This document shows positions 53,272-60,882 of a stretch of 64,000 nucleotides of DNA, in pieces. A program made the position numbers and the translations under genes. Source of the stretch: Lachnospiraceae bacterium (GTDB lineage: Bacteria > Bacillota > Clostridia > Lachnospirales > Lachnospiraceae); the NCBI GenBank assembly GCA_017626095.1, contig JAGAJL010000014.1, positions 1 to 64,000 on the forward strand, in the 5' to 3' direction. The stretch's first letter is position 1. The number at the start of each line of letters is the position of its first letter. Below the pieces are notes generated by a model that had not been told where the DNA came from, made no database searches, and saw nothing but the letters and a program-made list of their open reading frames with translations.

Positions 53272-53733
53272 ATGAATAAAAAAAGTACAGAGGAATTAGA
53301 AAAGATTTTAGGAACAACCCATATCGAAGACATCGATGGATATCTTTCTGAAAATGCTGAGAGTATTTTGTCTTCGTACAGACCTTTTTCCGATTACATT
53401 CGATCTATCATAAAAGAAAAAGGCTTACGTCAACAAGATATTTTTTTGGATGCGGATATTCCGGAAAGATACGGATACAAATTGATAACAGAGGAAAAAC
53501 GTACTCGTCAAAGGGATGTTATCATACGGATTTGCTATGCGGCTCACATGAATCTTGATGAAACACAAAGGGCACTAAAGTACTATCGGATGCCGGAGCT
53601 GTATGCGAAGGTTCCAAGGGATGCCTTAATCATGATTGCCATTAATGAAAGACCCGGTAGCATTCTTGATGTGAATAGTTTTCTTAAGAAAAATGGGATG
53701 GAAACATTACGATCAAGCGGGGTACAGGAATAA
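53272..53733 (+). CDS. Small HTH-like partner of the kinase, second copy
   Basis: A 153-residue protein related to the product of 48341: shared STEELEKIL start, DVIIRICYAAHMNLDETQRA, LYAKVPRDALIMIAINE. The HTH-like segment is IIKEKGLRQQDIFLDADIPE. GAGGAG lies before ATG 53272, which removes 28 residues of an upstream reading. Paired with a kinase, like the first copy. Confidence 0.78.
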   Translation: MNKKSTEELEKILGTTHIEDIDGYLSENAESILSSYRPFSDYIRSIIKEKGLRQQDIFLDADIPERYGYKLITEEKRTRQRDVIIRICYAAHMNLDETQRALKYYRMPELYAKVPRDALIMIAINERPGSILDVNSFLKKNGMETLRSSGVQE

Positions 53734-53762
53734 TACCACTGTTACGGTGGGAACGCTTTGAA

Positions 53763-54299
53763 ATGAAGTGTGCTATCATAAAATTGCTTATGAAAAAATC
53801 ATTTTTTATTTTCAATGTGATAGTCCCTTTATTAATAGGAGCAATAATTTACTACGTCTTCTTTCCGGAAACGATATTTGTAAAATGCCTTGATAAACTG
53901 CTCGACATTTCCTATCAAATACCATTAAAACCTGAAAATGTTTTTGCTAAGGGAATAAGATTTTATTTTCTGGATTTTCTCTGGGCATATGCTTTGATGA
54001 GTTTTGTGGTCTGGCTATTTGGATATGAAAGAAAAATAGTCATAATGATTGTGCTATTTGAAGTGTTGATGGAGTTGGTTCAATTATTTCCGGGAATAAA
54101 AGGGACTTTCGATGTTTGTGATATTGGAATTGAAATAATCGCAAACATCCCAGTAATTTTATTTTCCAGGAGGGGATTTAACAATGAAAAAGATGAAAGC
54201 AATCGGATTGATGGCGACCATGCTTGTATTTGGGATGATGTCACTCGGAAGCGGTTCAAGCACCGATACAGAAACAAAAGAGATTGTGACAGACAGTGA
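53763..54299 (+). CDS. VanZ-like membrane protein
   Basis: A 178-residue protein with about four hydrophobic segments. A VanZ-type pattern is seen in LFEVLMELVQLFPGIKGTFD followed by VCDIGIEIIANI. Its last 38 residues overlap the next gene (54184) in another frame. GTTCGAAATG context gives a weak start; ATG 53790 is an in-frame alternative. Function unknown beyond family. Confidence 0.72.
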   Translation: MKCAIIKLLMKKSFFIFNVIVPLLIGAIIYYVFFPETIFVKCLDKLLDISYQIPLKPENVFAKGIRFYFLDFLWAYALMSFVVWLFGYERKIVIMIVLFEVLMELVQLFPGIKGTFDVCDIGIEIIANIPVILFSRRGFNNEKDESNRIDGDHACIWDDVTRKRFKHRYRNKRDCDRQ

Positions 54300-55104
54300 T
54301 ACGGAGGCTGACGCACAAGAGGTGGCTGCTTCTAGCAGTGAGACAACGGCAGGTAATGCGACGGATATTACGATTGAGGAGCAGGTTTTATTTGAAAAGG
54401 ATGGATTGAAAGTTACCGCAACCGAATATGTAGTTGATTCGTTTTGGGGTGATGGAATTAAATTGTTGATTGAAAACAATGGTGCATCGGATATCGGCAT
54501 AGGTTGCACCGCATTGATTGTAAATGACTACATGATTTCAGATTTGTTTTCTACTACTGTTGCGGCAGGAAAAAAAGCGAATGAAACCCTGTATCTTTCT
54601 AATTCGGGATTGCAGGCAGCCGGAATTGAAAATGTCGGAAAGGTTGAGGTTTATTTCCATACATTCGATTCAGACTCCTATATGACCATTTCGGACATTG
54701 GCTGTGTGACAATTCAGACTTCGGAATTTGATTCCATGGATTCGACGCCCAATGATGAGGGACAAGAGCTATATAATGAGAATGGTATCAGAATTGTCGG
54801 CAAGTATGTAGATGAGAATAGTTTTTGGGGTGCTGCGGTGCTTCTTTACATTGAAAACAACAGTGGAAAAAATCGCATCATTCAATGTGATGACATGTCC
54901 ATCAACGGATTTATGATTACTCCATATTTCTCGTCAACGGTATATGACGGGAAGAAGGCTATTGATGAAATTACACTTATGTCATCGGATTTAGAGGAAA
55001 ATGGAATCACAAGCATTGAGGATATCGAACTGAAATTCAATATTATGGATGAAGATTTCATGAATAATGTAGAAACTGACGCAATTAGTTTCTCAGCAAA
55101 ATAG
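54184..55104 (+). CDS. Exported protein with two repeated domains
   Basis: A 306-residue protein: signal-type helix (residues 4-22), an acidic Ser/Thr/Glu linker (about 25-65), and two related beta domains (about 70-185 and 195-306), each with DSFWGDGIKLLIENN- or NSFWGAAVLLYIENN-type text. The signal ends in LGSGSS with no lipobox Cys, unlike typical Clostridia lipoproteins of this shape. GGAGG precedes ATG. A 118-residue membrane protein gene follows. Confidence 0.78.
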   Translation: MKKMKAIGLMATMLVFGMMSLGSGSSTDTETKEIVTDSDTEADAQEVAASSSETTAGNATDITIEEQVLFEKDGLKVTATEYVVDSFWGDGIKLLIENNGASDIGIGCTALIVNDYMISDLFSTTVAAGKKANETLYLSNSGLQAAGIENVGKVEVYFHTFDSDSYMTISDIGCVTIQTSEFDSMDSTPNDEGQELYNENGIRIVGKYVDENSFWGAAVLLYIENNSGKNRIIQCDDMSINGFMITPYFSSTVYDGKKAIDEITLMSSDLEENGITSIEDIELKFNIMDEDFMNNVETDAISFSAK

Positions 55105-55128
55105 AGTGATTCAAGGAGGTACGAAAGA

Positions 55129-55485
55129 ATGAAAGTATGGAAGTTAGTTTCGGGTATTATATCCATTGTTTTATGTTTGATTATTGAATTGCAGTCATGT
55201 GCGGCAGGCGTAGTGAATACCATTGAGGAGAATGGTGGGTCTTCCGGATCGGTTGGATTTCTTTGTGGAATTCTGATTCTTGCAGGTGGTATTGTTTCCA
55301 TCGCATCGAGAAAGTCCGCTAAAAATGGTGGAAATATTGCATTGATTGTATTGTTTGGCCTTGCAGCATTACTTGGATTTACCGGTTATGGGAACTACAG
55401 CGATTTGGTTATTTGGTCAATATGGGCACTGGTAAATGCGGTCCTTGCAGTTGTGGCGCTTGTAAAGAATAAGAATAGTATTTGA
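55129..55485 (+). CDS. Small multi-pass membrane protein
   Basis: A 118-residue protein with about four hydrophobic segments (5-22, 40-60, 68-85, 92-112) and glycine-rich loops. AAGGAGG precedes ATG 24 bases after the exported-protein gene. No family recognised. Confidence 0.72.
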   Translation: MKVWKLVSGIISIVLCLIIELQSCAAGVVNTIEENGGSSGSVGFLCGILILAGGIVSIASRKSAKNGGNIALIVLFGLAALLGFTGYGNYSDLVIWSIWALVNAVLAVVALVKNKNSI

Positions 55486-55509
55486 TGAAATAAGAGAAAG
55501 TGCTATAGA
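55482..55509 (+). promoter_or_regulatory. Decayed promoter of antitoxin RNA copy 3
   Basis: At the positions equal to copy 2 the -35 is TTGATG (was TTGACG) and the -10 TATAGA (was TATAAT), spacer 16. Confidence 0.6.
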
Positions 55510-55514
55510 ATAAT

Positions 55515-55597
55515 CACAAAGGCATTACCGATAGACGGTTGCCCCAAATATAGTAATTAAAAAATAATCGCTAGTTAGGCTCAGCGATTATTTTTTA
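55515..55597 (+). ncRNA. Type I antitoxin RNA, copy 3 (toxin truncated)
   Basis: Nearly identical to copy 2 (CCGATAGACGGTTGCCCC; terminator 55563-55592) with a 4-base deletion in the loop. On the minus strand only the last 14 residues of the toxin remain (VTIIGLVYMISHKK, 55588-55632). The front is replaced by sequence that in copy 2 lies about 240 bases away, so a simple deletion removed it. Confidence 0.72.
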
Positions 55598-55750
55598 TGT
55601 GAAATCATGTAAACAAGACCGATGATAGTGACAACAAATACTGTTGACAGATATAGTGGTCTAAATTGCGCAGGATTTTTATTGGATATCTTGTAAAATG
55701 GAGAGATTGTAACATATAATCAAATGGAATTAAAAAAGGAGTTGTTTTAA

Positions 55751-56296
55751 ATGGCTCATACCAGTTGTTATAACAAACATAGTATGTGGAATGGGGATGG
55801 GAAACCGGTTGTTTATGCATATAGAATTGGTTTCTTGGTTGAGTATATGAATAGGCACCCGGACTTTAAATTGTGTGTGCCTACAACTGAAAATGAATAT
55901 GGATATGATATATTTGATGTAGAAGATGAACTTGCTGATGAATTTCCAAAGGATAGTCTTGATATCTGGTATTGTGATGAGTGTGGATGTCTGGTTGTTT
56001 TTTATTCGGATTCCAGAGCTGATTATACACCGATAAAAGATTTGTCACAGATCTCATATGAAGATGTTAAGGAATGGACAGATTATATAGCATGTAGGGA
56101 AAAAGAATTTGAAGAGTTTCAGGACTATTATGAAGAAATGAACCCTGTTGATGCGGCAATGAATTTTCAGTTTCAATACAGATATAAAGTATCTGTTGAT
56201 ATGAAGTATATATATGGTTATGATTCAAATTACAACATAGTGCACGGATTTGAGTTGAAACAAGATAGAGTGTTGAACCTTGATGTGCGTTTTTAG
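55751..56296 (+). CDS. Hypothetical protein, second copy of the duplicated pair
   Basis: A 181-residue paralogue of 46452-46997, with about 19 differences spread over its length. It keeps the cysteine positions and the start context AAAAAGGAGTTG. The following BFD-like gene is reduced to a tail here. Both copies still read cleanly, so both may be functional. Confidence 0.8.
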   Translation: MAHTSCYNKHSMWNGDGKPVVYAYRIGFLVEYMNRHPDFKLCVPTTENEYGYDIFDVEDELADEFPKDSLDIWYCDECGCLVVFYSDSRADYTPIKDLSQISYEDVKEWTDYIACREKEFEEFQDYYEEMNPVDAAMNFQFQYRYKVSVDMKYIYGYDSNYNIVHGFELKQDRVLNLDVRF

Positions 56297-56324
56297 AACT
56301 ATTTGGGAAGTATTAGGAGAGAGC

Positions 56325-56382
56325 AGAAAATATTCATTTCCTGCTTCGGAATATTCTGGAAGAGCAGGGAAAAGGAGTTTGA
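56325..56382 (+). pseudogene. BFD-like gene tail
   Basis: The bases encode IHFLLRNILEEQGKGV and a stop, matching the last 17 residues of the BFD-like protein at 47027-47221. The first 45 codons, with all four cluster cysteines, have been deleted. It marks the end of the duplicated cassette. Confidence 0.78.
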
Positions 56383-56404
56383 TAATTTTTGTATTTAAAT
56401 AATA

Positions 56405-56483
56405 AAACGGGGCAAAAACAAAGAAATAATTATTAAAAAACGGGGCAAAATATATGCAATACAAATTGAAAAACGGGGCAAAA
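56405..56483. promoter_or_regulatory. Three 13-bp repeats spaced 33 bp: candidate operators
   Basis: AAACGGGGCAAAA occurs at 56405-56417, 56438-56450 and 56471-56483, exactly 33 bases apart, so all sites face about the same side of the helix. The third lies between the -35 and -10 boxes of the ATPase gene promoter. This is the expected layout of repressor binding sites. No other copy is seen in the window. Confidence 0.8.
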
Positions 56484-56494
56484 TGATATATAAT
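56466..56494 (+). promoter_or_regulatory. Promoter of the AAA+/DUF4143 ATPase gene
   Basis: TTGAAA at 56466-56471, 17-bp spacer, TATAAT at 56489-56494; the third AAACGGGGCAAAA repeat fills the spacer. Confidence 0.82.
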
Positions 56495-56514
56495 CTATTT
56501 GGAGGTAAGAGTTC

Positions 56515-57861
56515 ATGTTTAGAAAAGACTCAATTACAATAAAAGAATGGCTGGAAAATTCTAATAAAGCCCTATTAGTAACCGGCGCCAGACAGATAGG
56601 AAAGACCTGGCTAATCAGAGATGAGATTGATAAAAGCGGATTAAAGAGATTCGAAATCAATTTTATTGATCAGCCGGATATGGTAAATTATCTAAATGCT
56701 GAAATGAGTGCAGAGGATTTTCTGGTTAAATTAAAAATGATTATGCCCGAGGAATATAAAATACACGAGACTGTTGTCTTTTTTGATGAAATACAAAAAT
56801 GTCCGGAAATTGTGACAAAGATAAAATTTCTCGTTGATGAAGGCAGTTTTAGATATGCAATGAGCGGATCTTTGTTAGGAGTTGAACTCAAGGGTATTTC
56901 ATCCGCTCCGGTTGGATACTTATCGATTATTAGAATGTATCCAATGGATTTTGAAGAGTTCATGATAGCAAATGGTATTTCAAAAACAACTTTAGATATG
57001 CTTAAGGATAAATTTGAGACATGTCAGCCGGTAGATGATTTTATTCACCAGAAGCTTTTGTCACTATTCTTTGTGTATCTCATTGTTGGGGGAATGCCTG
57101 ACGCTGTTAAAAAGTATATTGAGACAAAGGATATCCGTGAGGTTGATAAGATTCAGCGGGATATTGTGGAACTGTATAAGGAAGATTTCTCTCAATACGA
57201 GCATGAAGATAAAAAACTTAAGCTGAAATCAATATATGAGATAGTGCCGGCTGAACTGAACAAACAAAATAAGAAGTTTGTTTTTACAATGCTTGACAAG
57301 GAACTCAAATTTGACAGATATGAAAACAGCTTTTTATGGCTGAAGGATGCGGGCGTAGTCATACCGGTTTATAATGCTGATTCTCCAGTAATACCACTTT
57401 TAGCGAGCAAGAGTAGCAATGTGTTCAGACTCTTTTCAAGTGACATTGGGTTGCTTACAAGTGCTTATCCGGCAGAAACAAAGATAGAGTTAATCAGTCA
57501 AAATGGAGAAGTAAACAATGGCGCTCACTTTGAAAATGCCGTTGCACAGCAATTGTTAGCGAATGGATTTGAACCGTATTTTTGTAAAAAGAAAAACGTG
57601 GGGGAATTGGACTTTTTGATTGAGATGGGAGGAAAGGTTGTTCCTATTGAGGTTAAGTCCGGCAAAAATTATAAGTCCCATAAAGCTTTGGACAATTATT
57701 TGGATGTTTCGGAATATCATCTTGAGAGAGCATATGTATTCTCAACTTCTAATGTGGAAAAAGAAGGAAACATCATATATCTTCCAATATATATGAGTTA
57801 TCTTTTGAAGGAGCCTAAAATAGAACAGTTAATTGTGAATCTGGATATTTCCGGTTTGTAG
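56515..57861 (+). CDS. AAA+ ATPase with DUF4143 domain
   Basis: A 448-residue protein. Walker A GARQIGKT lies at residues 24-31 and Walker B VVFFDEIQ near 92. A helical middle follows, and the C-terminal half is the DUF4143 domain, with the nuclease-like segment GELDFLIEMGGKVVPIEVKS, which carries the D-x-I-E-x-K order of the PD-(D/E)XK fold. The family is common in accessory regions and its substrate is not known. A second copy of its last 75 bases is at 51923-51996. Confidence 0.88.
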   Translation: MFRKDSITIKEWLENSNKALLVTGARQIGKTWLIRDEIDKSGLKRFEINFIDQPDMVNYLNAEMSAEDFLVKLKMIMPEEYKIHETVVFFDEIQKCPEIVTKIKFLVDEGSFRYAMSGSLLGVELKGISSAPVGYLSIIRMYPMDFEEFMIANGISKTTLDMLKDKFETCQPVDDFIHQKLLSLFFVYLIVGGMPDAVKKYIETKDIREVDKIQRDIVELYKEDFSQYEHEDKKLKLKSIYEIVPAELNKQNKKFVFTMLDKELKFDRYENSFLWLKDAGVVIPVYNADSPVIPLLASKSSNVFRLFSSDIGLLTSAYPAETKIELISQNGEVNNGAHFENAVAQQLLANGFEPYFCKKKNVGELDFLIEMGGKVVPIEVKSGKNYKSHKALDNYLDVSEYHLERAYVFSTSNVEKEGNIIYLPIYMSYLLKEPKIEQLIVNLDISGL

Positions 57862-57912
57862 ATATTTATAAGATAATTTACACCAATACGCTATCCTTTT
57901 TTGTGAAATTTT

Positions 57913-57941
57913 TTGACATATTCATAGCAGGGTGCTAATAT
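57913..57941 (+). promoter_or_regulatory. Promoter of antitoxin RNA copy 4
   Basis: TTGACA at 57913-57918, 17-bp spacer, TAATAT at 57936-57941. It starts 50 bases after the ATPase stop. Confidence 0.85.
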
Positions 57942-57947
57942 AATTAT

Positions 57948-58035
57948 AAAAAGGTGCTACCGATAGACGGTTAGCCCTGATATGATTGGTTAAAATAACC
58001 GCTTAGTCTGGCAGGACAATGGGCGGTTATTTTTG
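57948..58035 (+). ncRNA. Type I antitoxin RNA, copy 4 (complete locus)
   Basis: A diverged relative of copy 2, with CCGATAGACGGTTAGCCC near its start and a bidirectional terminator (ATAACCGC 57995-58002, GCGGTTAT 58023-58030). The changed stem still pairs throughout: copy 2 has ATAATCGC with GCGATTAT, here ATAACCGC with GCGGTTAT. It overlaps the end of the 33-residue toxin ORF. Confidence 0.78.
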
Positions 58036-58128
58036 TGTCTTGTGGCATCCGATGGTATATCCAAGGCCGAAACAGGTCAGACATAAGCTGATAACTGCAA
58101 TCAGACCTTCAATAGTCAACATAAGCAT
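58027..58128 (-). CDS. Type I toxin, 33-residue hydrophobic peptide
   Basis: The minus strand encodes MLMLTIEGLIAVISLCLTCF followed by GLGYTIGCHKTQK. It has one membrane helix (residues 5-27) and a basic end. AAGGAGGGG lies directly before ATG. A leader hairpin (GAGGGACTGTGACCCTCTG region) lies upstream, and CACGGTAGGCGGTTAGTCC near the 5' end repeats the antitoxin motif. Sequence differs from the 28-residue toxin, but the gene layout is the same. Confidence 0.76.
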   Translation of the reverse strand: MLMLTIEGLIAVISLCLTCFGLGYTIGCHKTQK

Positions 58129-58291
58129 CCCCTCCTTTATCAAGATTTCCGTCAGACAAGCTGGGGATTTCTATGTAAACAGAGGGTCACAGTCCCTCTG
58201 GAGAAGGACTAACCGCCTACCGTGAATGGCAGCACCCATAAAAGTAGTGTAGCAGAATAATTAAACATATACAATAGAAAAAGAACAACTA

Positions 58292-58417
58292 ATGAACGAA
58301 ATAACGATAGAAAGATTTGATAAGCAGGTATTAGTATTATCATATAATGCATGGAAATATGGTAATTGTCGCGGCAAAATTGAGAGAATACGTCCGACAG
58401 TTAAAGAATCATTTTAA
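58292..58417 (+). CDS. Possible 41-residue ORF
   Basis: A short open frame (MNEITIERFDKQVLVLSYNA, then a basic end) between the toxin leader and the AbiE operon. The ribosome site is weak (AAAAGAAC). No family recognised; it may be chance or a remnant. Confidence 0.25.
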   Translation: MNEITIERFDKQVLVLSYNAWKYGNCRGKIERIRPTVKESF

Positions 58418-58488
58418 TTTTATCATAGTTAAAAATAATTATATCATTTTGGGTGCAAATGATATAATTGAATGTGAGACTGTTTGAT

Positions 58489-58522
58489 GGGAAGAATAAT
58501 AATAGTTCTTCCCACTTTTTTG
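58489..58522 (+). terminator. Rho-independent terminator
   Basis: GGGAAGAA and TTCTTCCC arms (58489-58496 with 58506-58513) with ACTTTTTTG. Confidence 0.82.
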
Positions 58523-58550
58523 TATTAATCAAACAGAAATATTATAAAAT

Positions 58551-58605
58551 AACATAAAAAATTGAAAAGTAACATAAAATATGTTATTATAAACAAAAAT
58601 ATGTT
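58551..58605. promoter_or_regulatory. AACATA/TATGTT repeats: candidate AbiEi operator
   Basis: AACATA at 58551 and 58571 and its complement TATGTT at 58580 and 58600 form nested inverted repeats, ending 16 bases before the start of the AbiEi-like gene. AbiEi-type antitoxins repress by binding inverted repeats in their own promoter, which suits this layout. Confidence 0.65.
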
Positions 58606-58620
58606 ACAAGGAGACGCCAT

Positions 58621-59571
58621 ATGAAAAAGCAATTAGAGAAGTATTTCGGCTGCAAAGTAAAAATAGCAGAATATAAAAATAAATTACCATTGCCGATTTT
58701 TATGACTATGCGTGATATTACAATGGTTGAAATATATGGTGTTAACTTTGCCATAATAGATGTTATGAAGGAAGCGGAGCTAAGTGTTGCTGCCATGAAA
58801 AAGCAGAAGGCAAAGTATGAGGAGACATTGCAGTGTCCTGTAGCATATAAAATAGTGCTAAACAGCGTATCCATGAGAAATGCTCTGGTGAGGAGTGGAG
58901 TTCCATTTGTGGATTTGCCGGGAAATGTATTCTTACCATTTATGGGAATCGTATTGCAGGATGTGTATCGCAAACAGCTTGTCAAAACAGATAAGATGAT
59001 GCCGGCAACGCAGATGGTGTTCTTGGAACTTTTATATATGGAGGATGATGAATCTGTGTTAAAAAGCAAAGTTGCGAACAAGCTGAATCTTACCAAAACG
59101 TCTATTACAAGGGCAACAGCCCAATTAGAGGAAATGGGACTCATCCGGCAGGTTAAATCAGGGACAGAGATTGCGATTAGGAGGAATTACTCACGCAAAG
59201 AGTATTATGAGAATGCAAAAGCATATTTGGTTAATCCGGTTCAAAAAGAAATTACAATTATGCGATATGAAGCAACCTTTGAATCATTTAGCGCAGGTGA
59301 AACCGCTCTTAGCCAAAAGACAGAATTGAATCCACCAAGAATAGAGGAACGCGCAATCTACAAGGGTGAGGAAGTTGTTGATCAGTTGGAAATTGTGGAT
59401 GCCAGATTCGAAGACCCTGACGACTGCTTGAAGATACAATTATGGAAGTATAATCCTTCTTATTTTGCAAGAGAAGGGCGTGTTGATCCTGTTTCACTGG
59501 CATGTACATTCAAAGGTAACGAAGACGAAAGAATAGAAATGAGTGTTGAGGAACTGTTGGAGGAATTATAA
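58621..59571 (+). CDS. AbiEi-like antitoxin/transcription regulator
   Basis: A 316-residue protein. A winged-helix section lies in the middle (SKVANKLNLTKTSITRATAQ, LEEMGLIRQV, residues about 153-190); N- and C-terminal regions are mixed alpha/beta. The partner toxin gene starts directly after the stop. AbiE systems are type IV TA/abortive infection pairs, in which the first protein opposes the nucleotidyltransferase. AAGGAGACG precedes ATG. Family assignment rests mainly on the partner and winged helix. Confidence 0.72.
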   Translation: MKKQLEKYFGCKVKIAEYKNKLPLPIFMTMRDITMVEIYGVNFAIIDVMKEAELSVAAMKKQKAKYEETLQCPVAYKIVLNSVSMRNALVRSGVPFVDLPGNVFLPFMGIVLQDVYRKQLVKTDKMMPATQMVFLELLYMEDDESVLKSKVANKLNLTKTSITRATAQLEEMGLIRQVKSGTEIAIRRNYSRKEYYENAKAYLVNPVQKEITIMRYEATFESFSAGETALSQKTELNPPRIEERAIYKGEEVVDQLEIVDARFEDPDDCLKIQLWKYNPSYFAREGRVDPVSLACTFKGNEDERIEMSVEELLEEL

Positions 59572-60330
59572 ATGGTACCCGGAATAGACTCTTTCAGAGA
59601 AAAATTTAAAGATTATACGGATTATTACACTATTATCGGTGGAACTGCCTGTGATATTTTGCTCACAGAGGCCGATCTGCCATTTCGAGCAACAAAAGAT
59701 ATTGATATGATCCTGATTATGGAGGATAACTTCCCGGAATTTGCAGATATATTTTGGGAATACATAAAAGAAGGAGGTTATAAGTGCGGATGGAAGAATG
59801 AAGATAATATGCACTTTTACCGTTTCACAGAAGGTAAACTCGGTTATCCTACTATGATTGAGTTGTTCTCAAGAAAGCCGGGCTATCATCTTGAAATAGA
59901 AGAGGGAATCATTCCGATTCATATTGATGATGATACTTCCAGTTTATCAGCGATTCTTCTGAACGATGACTTCTATAAATTTATGATGTCCGGACGCAGA
60001 GTGGTTGATGGTATTGGTGTTCTGGGAGCAGAGCATCTGATTCCATTCAAAATGTATGCGTGGATTAACCTTTTAGAACGAAAGAGAGCCGGTGTGCATG
60101 TCAATGAAAAGGATCTAAAGAAGCATAAGTACGATGTATTTCGCTTGCTGCAGATTGCCACATCAGGAATAAAAGTCGAATCAGAAGGATTGGTGAAAGA
60201 AAGTATTTATAGATACATTGAGGAAATCAGTGCAGTAGATGAATCGGAAGTAAGACTTTTGCAGATGGGAATGCCTTTTGATAGAGATAGGGGCGTGGAG
60301 TTGTTTAAGGAGATTTATTTGACGAAATAA
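59572..60330 (+). CDS. AbiEii-like nucleotidyltransferase toxin
   Basis: A 252-residue protein with the nucleotidyltransferase core TIIGGTACDILL (residues about 20-31), then FRATKDIDMILI (39-50), giving the hG..A and DxD motifs of the AbiEii/MNT group. Later charged helices complete the fold. It starts at ATG next to the previous stop with GGAGGAA. The last codons (TTGACGAAATAA) are also the -35 of antitoxin copy 5. Confidence 0.82.
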   Translation: MVPGIDSFREKFKDYTDYYTIIGGTACDILLTEADLPFRATKDIDMILIMEDNFPEFADIFWEYIKEGGYKCGWKNEDNMHFYRFTEGKLGYPTMIELFSRKPGYHLEIEEGIIPIHIDDDTSSLSAILLNDDFYKFMMSGRRVVDGIGVLGAEHLIPFKMYAWINLLERKRAGVHVNEKDLKKHKYDVFRLLQIATSGIKVESEGLVKESIYRYIEEISAVDESEVRLLQMGMPFDRDRGVELFKEIYLTK

Positions 60331-60346
60331 GATAAAGTGCCATAAT
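60319..60346 (+). promoter_or_regulatory. Weakened promoter of antitoxin RNA copy 5
   Basis: TTGACG at 60319-60324, 16-bp spacer, CATAAT at 60341-60346. The first -10 base is C where copy 2 has T. Confidence 0.65.
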
Positions 60347-60351
60347 ATAAT

Positions 60352-60438
60352 CACAAAGGTGTTACCGATAGACGGTTGCCCTAAATATAGTAATTAATAA
60401 ATAATCGCTAGTTTGTCAGGCTCGGCGATTATTTTTTA
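60352..60438 (+). ncRNA. Type I antitoxin RNA, copy 5 (toxin truncated)
   Basis: Close to copy 2 (CCGATAGACGGTTGCCCT; same terminator arms ATAATCGC and GCGATTAT). On the minus strand only the toxin end IGLVYKISHKK remains (60429-60464). The N-terminal codons, start and leader are gone. The RNA would be an orphan. Confidence 0.72.
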
Positions 60439-60591
60439 TGTGAAATTTTATAAACAAGACCGATGAATAAAACAAAAGTGCTATTTATTGGACATCAAAT
60501 CTGCCATTCTTGTATTAGATAAAAGCACCAGAAATGGAAAAATTACCAGATAAACAATAAATCAATTAAAAAACAGAAAGGCGGGATTAAC

Positions 60592-60852
60592 ATGAGTGAA
60601 CATGGATTTGGAGATGGCGGACATTGTCCGGAATGCGGTGGAAGCGACGGCTTACATTTTAGTGATTGCATATACGATGGAACAGATGAGGGAAGAGGTT
60701 ATTATTCCCATTCAAAAGGAAGTTCCGATGGAACAGGCGGAAAAGTATGGCTCTTTTATATCTTCGCTCTTATTGTTGGATATGGGATTAATGAGCTGTT
60801 GGGAACCATCTTATTGATTGGAATGATATTTTGGCTGCTTGTATGCAAATAA
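60592..60852 (+). CDS. Small membrane protein with N-terminal CPEC motif
   Basis: An 86-residue protein. The front is Gly-rich with a CPECGGSDGLHFSDC segment that could hold a metal; two hydrophobic helices end it (about residues 51-68 and 70-85). AAAGGCGGG precedes ATG. It is followed by a related-style secreted gene 30 bases on. Function unknown. Confidence 0.72.
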   Translation: MSEHGFGDGGHCPECGGSDGLHFSDCIYDGTDEGRGYYSHSKGSSDGTGGKVWLFYIFALIVGYGINELLGTILLIGMIFWLLVCK

Positions 60853-60882
60853 GAACGGTATGAAACAAAGGAGGGCACGGTT

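Noticed and set aside
56405..56483. Iterons of a plasmid replication origin
   Set aside because: Only three repeats, one overlapping a clear promoter, and no replication protein nearby; operators explain them better.
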